Shown here one piece after another: positions 26,331 to 33,396 of a DNA stretch of 64,000 bases. Within the stretch, counting starts at the first letter, position 1, and each line of letters opens with the position of its first letter. The stretch is from NCBI GenBank assembly GCA_040393065.1, contig JBEBUW010000010.1:1-64000 (forward strand). The letters are read 5' to 3'. A program made the position numbers and the translations under genes. Under the pieces are notes generated by a model. That model saw only the letters and a list, made by a program, of their open reading frames with translations, was not told the origin of the DNA and did no database searches. This DNA comes from JACCWM01 sp040393065. GTDB lineage: Bacteria > Myxococcota_A > Bradymonadia > Bradymonadales > Bradymonadaceae.

Positions 26331-28031
26331 ATGAATAAGATGCGCGCTGTTCGGTTGTTGGTTTTGATATGTTTCGCGGGAGGCCTGGGCAGTCTGAGTG
26401 TCGGGTGCGTGAGTAGCGAGCCGACGGATCTCGGACGCATCGACAGGACTGACGTAGGTGCCAGTGATGTGGGCGTCGATCCAGACACGACCCCGTCGGA
26501 TACGGGCAACAATGATGTCGGAGGCGGCAATCAAGATACCGGCGGGCATCAGGATACAGGCGATGAGCAGCCGGATACGGATCTGCCTGATGTCAATGAA
26601 GATACGGGGCCCGGTTCGGACGATTGTCCGGATCTGGTAATTCCCAACCCTGGCGTGTCGACCGATCCCTGTCAGCCGGATGATGGCGGGCAGAGCATCA
26701 GTATTTTTGTTTCAACCAGCGGCCGGGATAGCAATCCCGGAACGATGGGAATGCCCAAGGCCAGTGTGGCTGCGGGGCTTGCTGCAGCGGCCAATGATTC
26801 GACCAAAAAATGGGTTCTGGTGGGCACGGGCGTCTATCATGAAAGCATTGACCTGGTGAACGGCATCCACGTTGTGGGCGGCTATAGCTTTGACTGGAAG
26901 CGCGAGAATCGCCAGCGAAGCACGATTCGCGGTGGCAATCCTACAGTTTCCGGTCAGGGCATTGAGCAACCGACGATGTTGGCCAATTTGTTTGTAGAGC
27001 CCACGGAGCTTGTTCAGGACGGCGAAAGTGTGGTGACGGTTCATCTGGTAAATAGTCCGGGTGTTACGTTGCGGAATTTGAAAATCACGGGCGGGCGTGC
27101 TGGTAATGGAGCCGCAGGCGCGCGTGGCGTGACCGGAACGGGCGGTTATGCAGGATCGAAAGGTGCGGATGCACCGCCGGATAATGGTGGGTTTGCCGGA
27201 ACATCTTGTAAAAATCAGGAGGTCAGCGATCGTCCTCAACCAGGCAATGGAGCCTCTGCGCCGTGTTCGTTTGGGGTAGGCGGCAAGGGTGGTCTGTCTG
27301 GAAAGGGCGATCAGAGGGGCTCCGCGGGCGTCGCAGGGGAAGGCGGCGCTGCCGGAGGGGCAGGGAGTGCTGTGCGGACTCCTGCGTTGAAAGGCGCAGA
27401 TGGAGCCACCGGCTCGATGGGCGCTGGAGGAACTGGCGGGATCGTGGGAGGCTCGTTTGATGGGTTGGTATGGCGCGGTAATGCCGGGACTCCGGGTGAA
27501 GCTGGAACGCCGGGCGGCGGCGGCGGCGGCGGCGGTGGCGGAGGAGGCGATGATGAAGGTGGAACCTTCTCGTGCGCAGGCTGGGGCGGTGCCGGCGGCG
27601 GCGGCGGTTCTGGCGGCTGCGGTGGCGGTGGCGGTGGCGGCGGACAGGCCGGTGGCGCCAGCGTTGCCCTGATGCTGACAGACAGCGATGTGTTGATCGA
27701 GCACTGTGAGCTGGAAGGAGGCACCGGTGGTGCCGGTGGCGCCGGTGGTGAAGGCGGCGCTGGCGGTGCTGGCGGCGCTGGCGGGGCTGGTGGCGCCGGT
27801 GAGGATGGCAGCGGTATCGGCGGCACGGGAGGCAGAGGTGGTCAGGGAGGCCAGGGCGGCAATGGCGGCGGCGGCGCTGGCGGACCGAGCTTTGTCATCT
27901 ATAGCAATAAAACGCTCAGTCGGCCGATTGTGAACACACAAATGGTTGTCGGTACAGGCGGCCGCGGCGGTGGTCAGGGCACGAGCAAAGGTGCTGATGG
28001 CGCATCTGTAGATGAGCAATTCGGACTCTGA
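26331..28031 (+). CDS. Glycine-rich (PGRS-like) surface lipoprotein
   Basis: A 566-residue lipoprotein. The signal peptide ends at the lipobox LSVGC (~residue 26). A low-complexity linker with DTG/DVG units (~35-95) precedes a pectin-lyase-like region (FVSTSGRDSNPGT, then VVGGYSFDWKRENRQRSTIRGG and VTLRNLKITGG, ~125-255). From ~255 to 545 runs of GG[AS]GG, GGAGGAGG and GGGGGGG dominate, interrupted by a non-repetitive patch near 445-465. This resembles Gly-rich PGRS or choice-of-anchor-like proteins. Function is unknown; a surface fibre or beta-helix is inferred. The GC content of this gene is well above the window average because of GGN codons. Confidence 0.8.
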   Translation: MNKMRAVRLLVLICFAGGLGSLSVGCVSSEPTDLGRIDRTDVGASDVGVDPDTTPSDTGNNDVGGGNQDTGGHQDTGDEQPDTDLPDVNEDTGPGSDDCPDLVIPNPGVSTDPCQPDDGGQSISIFVSTSGRDSNPGTMGMPKASVAAGLAAAANDSTKKWVLVGTGVYHESIDLVNGIHVVGGYSFDWKRENRQRSTIRGGNPTVSGQGIEQPTMLANLFVEPTELVQDGESVVTVHLVNSPGVTLRNLKITGGRAGNGAAGARGVTGTGGYAGSKGADAPPDNGGFAGTSCKNQEVSDRPQPGNGASAPCSFGVGGKGGLSGKGDQRGSAGVAGEGGAAGGAGSAVRTPALKGADGATGSMGAGGTGGIVGGSFDGLVWRGNAGTPGEAGTPGGGGGGGGGGGGDDEGGTFSCAGWGGAGGGGGSGGCGGGGGGGGQAGGASVALMLTDSDVLIEHCELEGGTGGAGGAGGEGGAGGAGGAGGAGGAGEDGSGIGGTGGRGGQGGQGGNGGGGAGGPSFVIYSNKTLSRPIVNTQMVVGTGGRGGGQGTSKGADGASVDEQFGL

Positions 28032-28062
28032 TCGGCGCTGCGCTTTCCCGATAATTGCATAG

Positions 28063-28102
28063 AAAAAATCCCTTCCAACCTCGTAGTTGGAAGGGATTTT
28101 TT
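28063..28102. terminator. Bidirectional intrinsic terminator
   Basis: A 17-bp perfect stem (AAAAAATCCCTTCCAAC at 28063-28079, GTTGGAAGGGATTTTTT at 28086-28102) with a 6-base loop separates the convergent glycine-rich lipoprotein and second PspA-like genes. Confidence 0.93.
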
Positions 28103-28140
28103 GTGGGGCCCAGGGTGGTGAAAAAAGACGGCGTAGAAAA

Positions 28141-28929
28141 TTACTGAAACTTCTTTTTCAGATCGGCCAGATCATCGTTGACGGTTTTCTTGGATTCCAT
28201 CTGATTGAAAATTCTTTCGAGCTCGGCGCGGCGCGGATCGAGAAGGTCGTCGTCGCTGGTGGGCGTGGAAAGCTCGCGAATTGCATCGATTTCCGCTTCC
28301 ATGCTTTCGATCTTGCTCGACATTCGATCAAATTCTCGGAACTGGCTGTCGGTCTGAAAAACCGGATCGTATTCCGTCGGCGGTGTGCGCGCAGCCGTTG
28401 GCGATGGAGCGCCAGCGCGCTGCTGCGTGCGGCGGCGTAGTTCGGCATCCCAGGCGGCTTCGTTGTGCAGGTTTGCGCCGGCAGGGGGCTGATTGGCAGA
28501 GGGAAGCGTAGAGGTTGTCGCGCGGATACGTCCGCGTGCGCTGTCGAGCTTCATCTCAAGCGCTTCCAGGGCGCTGCCAATATCGCGGCTATAGGCGCGG
28601 TGTTCATCGAGCTGATTTCGCAGGCTTTCGGCTTCGCGCAGCGCTTTGTTTTTCACGACCAGAGCTTCACGGGCCAGCTGCTCATCGCCTGCGCGAAGGG
28701 CCAGCATGGCGCGTTCTTCCCACTGGTCGGCACGCTCGCGGGCGCTGCGGATCTGGGCAACCAGTTGTTTTTCACCTGCGCGCAATTCTACCTGCTGGCG
28801 GCGTGCATCGCGCAGGCTGGATTCCATTTCCTTGAACGCATTTTGCGCCGAGGAGTCACCGGCTCGCCCGCTCAGGGCATCGTTCAGGTTGGAGCGGATC
28901 AGCAAGTTCAGCCGATTAAGAATGGTCAT
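28141..28929 (-). CDS. Second PspA/IM30-like protein
   Basis: A 262-residue PspA-family protein, divergent from the first copy. It keeps the N-terminal amphipathic helix (MTILNRLNLLIRSNLNDAL) and coiled-coil helices to ~130. Then comes an Ala/Pro/Thr-rich flexible linker (~143-185) in place of the straight helical continuation. A conserved FREFDRMSSKIESMEAEIDAI helix near 195 matches FDAFDRMSVKIEQMEAEAEA of the first copy. The DPEKIL segment is replaced by GRAGDSSAQNA. It may serve a specialised membrane or secretion role. It is convergent with the glycine-rich lipoprotein. Confidence 0.82.
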   Translation of the reverse strand: MTILNRLNLLIRSNLNDALSGRAGDSSAQNAFKEMESSLRDARRQQVELRAGEKQLVAQIRSARERADQWEERAMLALRAGDEQLAREALVVKNKALREAESLRNQLDEHRAYSRDIGSALEALEMKLDSARGRIRATTSTLPSANQPPAGANLHNEAAWDAELRRRTQQRAGAPSPTAARTPPTEYDPVFQTDSQFREFDRMSSKIESMEAEIDAIRELSTPTSDDDLLDPRRAELERIFNQMESKKTVNDDLADLKKKFQ

Positions 28930-29005
28930 GGCGTTGTCCTGTAGTCATCAATCGTGGGGTGTGGCCTCGAAACCTGTAGTGCGGTGAAATATACGACAAA
29001 ACAGC

Positions 29006-30214
29006 TCAATCGCCAAAGAGGTTCAGGTTGGGGCAGGGCTCTTCAGCCGGGGTTCTGGCCGGTTTCTTCGATGGCAGCGCCGTAATATCGATTTTTTCGG
29101 TGATGGATTCGGGACCTTCAGCTCGGGCCATGATTGGCTCTGCAGAGGGCGCTGTTGTTGGCTGATTGCGCGTCCGGCCGGGGCCGATCAACGCATCGGG
29201 TTGAATGGTTTCACGGATGGCCCAGGAGTCTGCATTCGGGCTGCCAAGATAAAGAGAACCATCGAAAAGACGGCTGTAATCCGACCACTCGGTATCGGTG
29301 CGGCCGCTTTGAGCAGCCTGTGCGCGGGTTGTCCAGCTCATGGCCATCCGACTGTCGATCATGTCGATTTCGTGCAAAAGCAGGGCTTCCGGCGTCCGGG
29401 GCAAAACCGGCGACCCGTATTCCAGATGACCATGATGGCTTAGTACCAGGTGTTTGAGCTGCGTAAGCATGTCTTCATCGAAAGCCGGCTCTGTAGCTGC
29501 GGCCACTTCGTTGATCAGTTCAATTCCCTGAACGATATGACCGAGAAGTTTTCCGGGCGTGGAGTATGAAAACGAGCGGCTATAGTTGAGCTCCCAGCAT
29601 TTGCCGAAATCATGGAGAACGCAGCCAGCCAGAACCAGATCGGGATTGAGAAGCCCGGGGTAATAACGGCGATAATGCTCGCAAAGGCCCAGGCCAATGC
29701 GCGCCATGGAGAGCGTATGCTCAATCAGTCCGCTGACATAATTATGGTGATTGCTGACAGCGGCCGGCGCGGTCGCAAAAAGGCGGGTGCGCTCTTTGTC
29801 GGCAAATAACACATCAAAGAATCGTCGCAGCTCTGCACTTTTGAGCTCGGTATCAAGGAGTTCCAGCAGCTGTTGCAACAAATCATCGGCATCCCAACGT
29901 GAGCGGGGCAGAAAATCTCCGAGTGCAACCTCCTGATCGGCCACGACGGTGATGTCGGACAGGGTGATTTGCAGCTGATCACGGAAAGAACTGACGCGAC
30001 CGCGAATCATCACGAAATCATCGACCTGAAACCTGCTGTCGAGCTCCAGCGCATTGTCCCAGGCGCGCGCTTCAATCGTTCCGCTGCGATCTCCCAGCGT
30101 AACGTTTAAGTACGGCGCGCCGGCTTTGGTTTCGCGTACGCTTTTGTTGGTGACTAAAAAAACGGTGTGAACAGCTGAATTATCCTGCAAATCGGACACA
30201 AATATTTTTGTCAT
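29006..30214 (-). CDS. YhaM-like OB-fold/HD-domain 3'-5' exoribonuclease
   Basis: A 402-residue two-domain protein. Residues ~1-95 form an OB-fold nucleic-acid-binding domain. Residues ~150-320 are an HD phosphohydrolase domain with His166 (IEHTLSMARI), the HD pair at 201-202 (VLHDFGKC), and further histidines in VLSHHGH. This order matches YhaM/CBF1-type nucleases, which degrade RNA or ssDNA 3'-5'. The last ~60 residues are a disordered Pro/Ala-rich tail ending NLNLFGD. The start at ATG 30214 (MTKIFVSDLQ) matches the family; an upstream TTG would add seven residues. Confidence 0.87.
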   Translation of the reverse strand: MTKIFVSDLQDNSAVHTVFLVTNKSVRETKAGAPYLNVTLGDRSGTIEARAWDNALELDSRFQVDDFVMIRGRVSSFRDQLQITLSDITVVADQEVALGDFLPRSRWDADDLLQQLLELLDTELKSAELRRFFDVLFADKERTRLFATAPAAVSNHHNYVSGLIEHTLSMARIGLGLCEHYRRYYPGLLNPDLVLAGCVLHDFGKCWELNYSRSFSYSTPGKLLGHIVQGIELINEVAAATEPAFDEDMLTQLKHLVLSHHGHLEYGSPVLPRTPEALLLHEIDMIDSRMAMSWTTRAQAAQSGRTDTEWSDYSRLFDGSLYLGSPNADSWAIRETIQPDALIGPGRTRNQPTTAPSAEPIMARAEGPESITEKIDITALPSKKPARTPAEEPCPNLNLFGD

Positions 30215-30991
30215 ACGTAAAAACCATGGGAGCAAGAGGCCCCGGAAAATATATCAGCGAAAGTGAGAAGGTATTTTTGAAAAAACTCCATCCATAACGA
30301 GGGCAACGCTAACACAGGCACATCAGGCCGGCCAGATAATGAAAAGATCGTACTGCATAGAATCCGGCTGCTTTTGAGCGTTCTACACGAATGCACGCCG
30401 GAGCCTTACCAGCCTGCTTTCATGGATCTCCCTTTATTCTGCAAAAACTGGAGAGTTTCATTTCCAAGAACGCTTGTTTCGGCGAGTAGGAGGGTGTTGG
30501 CGCGAACATGAGGCTTGTTTTGGCGCGCAGAGGACTGTTTCATTTTCAAGATCACCTGTTTGGAAGCGCAGAGGACTGTTTCATTTTCAAGATCACCTGT
30601 TTGGAAGCGCAGAGGACTGTTTCATTTTCAAGATCACCTGTTTGGGAGCGCAGAGGACTGTTTCACTTTCAAGATCACCTGTTTGGAAGCGCAGAGGCGT
30701 TGTTGACCTGGGCGGACAGGTGTTTTGGAGAAATCAGGTGATTTTCACGGATTTCGCGACCGGATGTATGGTTCACGGCTCAAAGCACCGAATGTGCGGT
30801 GCATTTTTGTTGTTTTGTGAAGTTTGTCGTGGGGCCGCTTGAGGTTGCTGGCTCAGAATCGTTGGAAGTTATCGGAAAATTTGAATCTATGGCGGCTCAT
30901 GGCACAATGCCGGCGTTTACGCACACGTGCCTGGGTTATCAGCGCCATGACGCACCCGGAACGCACGAAGTAGATTTTATCAGGTAATGTT
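30215..30991. other. Long divergent intergenic region with minisatellite
   Basis: This 777-bp gap separates the leftward YhaM-like gene from the rightward kinase gene and must hold both promoters. I see no convincing protein gene. The overlapping open frames in its centre are a by-product of the 41-bp repeat, which lacks stop codons in all three rightward frames. No family-like RNA was recognised. Confidence 0.6.
30525..30697. repeat. 41-bp tandem repeat array
   Basis: Four near-identical 41-bp units (30525-30565, 30566-30606, 30607-30647, 30648-30688) plus the first 9 bp of a fifth. They differ at only a few positions, including one g/a and one t/c change. Degenerate copies in the same 41-bp register extend left to about 30443 (the cttgttt core recurs at 30473 and 30514) and right to about 30730 (ggtgttttgga). 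The period is not a multiple of three. No unique spacers are present, so it is not a CRISPR array. Confidence 0.9.
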
Positions 30992-33256
30992 GTGACTGAA
31001 GAACATGACTCTCGCAAAGATCGTCAGGATACCGTGCCTTCCTTCGGACAGGCCGGAACTCACGCAAAATCAAGTAATAGTCGCCAGGATTCTCTGGCGA
31101 CGTTGCCTTCGGATGAGCCGCGCAAAGTGGCTGCGGGCGAAGTGAAAGTCGTGAAAATCTGCAAGGCCTGCATGGTTTCGCAGGCCGGCGGCGGCGGATT
31201 TTGCGTAAAATGCGGCGCGGAGCTGGTGCCGATCCGTTCTGTCCGCGACTCGTATATCGGCGAGGTTGTTGGCGGAAAATACAAGATCATCGAGCAGATC
31301 GGCAGCGGTGGTATGGGCGAGGTGTATCTGGGCGTGAATGAACCGCTCGGACAGCGCGTTGCGGTGAAGTTTTTGAGCCGGAAGTTTGCCGCGGATGAAG
31401 GTATCATTCTGCGCTTTTTGAATGAGGCGCGCTCTTACGCCAAGGTGAGTCATCCGAACGCGGTGACATTGCTGGAGTACGGACAACATGAGGACGGCGC
31501 GCTGTATTTGATCACGGAATTCATCGAAGGAAAGATTCTGACCGAGGTGATCAAAGAAGGCGGGGCGATGTCCCTCGGGCAAATCGTGGGCATTGCGACG
31601 CAGTGTTGCGACGTGCTTTCGATGGCCCATAAAGAAGGCGTAATTCATCGCGATTTAAAGCCAGACAACATCATGCTGATCGCCGAAACACGGGGGCGTT
31701 ATGCGGTGAAAGTGCTGGATTTTGGAATCGCCAAGATTCTGGATGATGATCACCATCATTCCTCGCATCTGACGGAAACGGGCTCGATTTTTGGAACGCC
31801 CGAATTTATGTCGCCGGAACAGGCACGGGGTGAGGCCGCCGACGGTCGCTCCGACCTCTATTCTATGGGCATTATTCTATTCTTTCTTGCTACCGCTCGC
31901 CTGCCGTTTCGCGGGAAGAACAAGTTTGCGATTCTCAATCAGCAGCTCAATGATGCGCCGCCGCGTCCGTCCGAGGTCCGTGAAGATCGGGTGATTTCGC
32001 CGGAGTTGGAAAAGATCATCTTAAAAAGTCTGCATAAGCAGGCAGATGAGCGTTATCAGACTGCCGATGAACTTGCAGTGGCACTTGAAGGTTTGCTGAC
32101 GGGTTCTGGATTGGCACAAGAATCCAGCGCACCCGATAAAGACGACCAGGCAAACATGCGGGACCGCGCCGCTGAATTAGCTGCGGCCGCGCCTCAGGAC
32201 GGCCGGGATGCACTCAGCGTGACGCTGGGAGAAGTCGGGGCGGACAGCGACGAAGGCTGGAGTGATTCCTTTGTTGGCTCTGACGGGACGGAGGAGCGCT
32301 GGGAAAGTGAAATTCCCGGGGAATTGGAGTCGGCGCATGAGGATTCGTTTTCACTCGAGGGAGGGTGGGGCGCCATCGAGGATGTTCCGTCGTCAGAACA
32401 CGGGCGTGCGGCTTCTTCGAGCAAAAAGGCCGCGCTGCTGGCTCTGGTCGCAGTTTTGTTGGTCGGAAGCGTCTGGTTTGTGAGTCATGGTTTTCGAGCC
32501 ACGGAGCCCCTGGGGGAAAATAGCCAGGACCAGGTCGATTCGTTGGCTGCCGTGGATGCTCTGGATATGGAATCGCTCCAGGGAGTTGAGCGGATGATCG
32601 ATGCCGGCGAACTTGAAGAAGCGTTGCGTTCCATTCAGAGCCTGCAAACGCTCCTGGTAACGCCGGAAGATCGTACCCGGCTTGATGAGCTGATAGGTCG
32701 GCGGCAATCTGCTGAAAACCTCCAGAAGCGTGTGCGTGCTGCAGTTCAGGCAGGGCAATGTAAGGAGGCGGAGCGGCTGGCTGAAACGCTGGCGAGCGTT
32801 TCGAAGGGCGTCCGTCGCGGGTTGGAATCAGACCTTAAAAGCTGCCATCAGCCGAGCCGGGAGGCGGGCAAGGTTACGAAGTCAGTAAAAGTGCAGAATC
32901 AGCCGCCAACTCCCGCTGCGCCGCCTCCTGTTGAGCCGCCTCCTGTTGAGCCAAAGCCTCCCGCTGTTGCCGCGCCCGTCGCGGTGGAACCTTCAAGCAA
33001 TTCTGCCGTGGTGGTTGCGCCCGAGCCTGCACAGCCGCCGGCTGTAGCAGAACCTGAAATTGCTGAACAACCACTTGAAGAATTGCCCGCGGTTCACGAA
33101 GAACCCTTGCCGGAAACGCTGGAAGTCGTTCCAGAGAAACTTGAAGAACCATCCGAGGGCGAAGCGCAGCAAAACATTGAGGATTCGGAGTCTCAACCAG
33201 CGTCAATGGACGCTGAAATGCCGGACGGGATGGCACTGCCGCCACGCCAACTTTGA
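30992..33256 (+). CDS. Zinc-ribbon Ser/Thr protein kinase with membrane anchor
   Basis: A 754-residue Hanks-type kinase. Residues 57-74 form a zinc ribbon (Cys57, 60, 71, 74; CxxC-x10-CxxC). The kinase domain runs ~97-365 with all key residues: the loop IGSGGMGEV (102-110), Lys126 in VAVK, the alphaC Glu145, Asp221 in HRDLKPDN, DFG (243-245) and GTPEFMSPEQ. An acidic linker leads to one membrane span (~479-499). The outer part has a helical region and a Pro/Val/Glu-rich tail. The GTG start has AGG seven bases before. It probably signals across the inner membrane together with the pseudokinase encoded next. Confidence 0.93.
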   Translation: MTEEHDSRKDRQDTVPSFGQAGTHAKSSNSRQDSLATLPSDEPRKVAAGEVKVVKICKACMVSQAGGGGFCVKCGAELVPIRSVRDSYIGEVVGGKYKIIEQIGSGGMGEVYLGVNEPLGQRVAVKFLSRKFAADEGIILRFLNEARSYAKVSHPNAVTLLEYGQHEDGALYLITEFIEGKILTEVIKEGGAMSLGQIVGIATQCCDVLSMAHKEGVIHRDLKPDNIMLIAETRGRYAVKVLDFGIAKILDDDHHHSSHLTETGSIFGTPEFMSPEQARGEAADGRSDLYSMGIILFFLATARLPFRGKNKFAILNQQLNDAPPRPSEVREDRVISPELEKIILKSLHKQADERYQTADELAVALEGLLTGSGLAQESSAPDKDDQANMRDRAAELAAAAPQDGRDALSVTLGEVGADSDEGWSDSFVGSDGTEERWESEIPGELESAHEDSFSLEGGWGAIEDVPSSEHGRAASSSKKAALLALVAVLLVGSVWFVSHGFRATEPLGENSQDQVDSLAAVDALDMESLQGVERMIDAGELEEALRSIQSLQTLLVTPEDRTRLDELIGRRQSAENLQKRVRAAVQAGQCKEAERLAETLASVSKGVRRGLESDLKSCHQPSREAGKVTKSVKVQNQPPTPAAPPPVEPPPVEPKPPAVAAPVAVEPSSNSAVVVAPEPAQPPAVAEPEIAEQPLEELPAVHEEPLPETLEVVPEKLEEPSEGEAQQNIEDSESQPASMDAEMPDGMALPPRQL

Positions 33257-33396
33257 ACGAGCATTGATGAAGGAAACGTTGCAGATTCAGAAGGTTAGTG
33301 ATAAGGAACCGTGTTTACGCTCTACGATTTGGCGAGTCTGCATAAAGAATCATCTGAGGAAGGCAACGCCGGAAATTTATGTAATGGAGAAACATA

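Noticed and set aside
30525..30697. CRISPR-like array
   Set aside because: The 41-bp units are directly contiguous with no unique spacers between repeats.
30474..30842. Overlapping rightward genes in the 41-bp repeat
   Set aside because: All three frames are open only because the repeat unit lacks stop codons; no start, ribosome-binding site or family match supports them.
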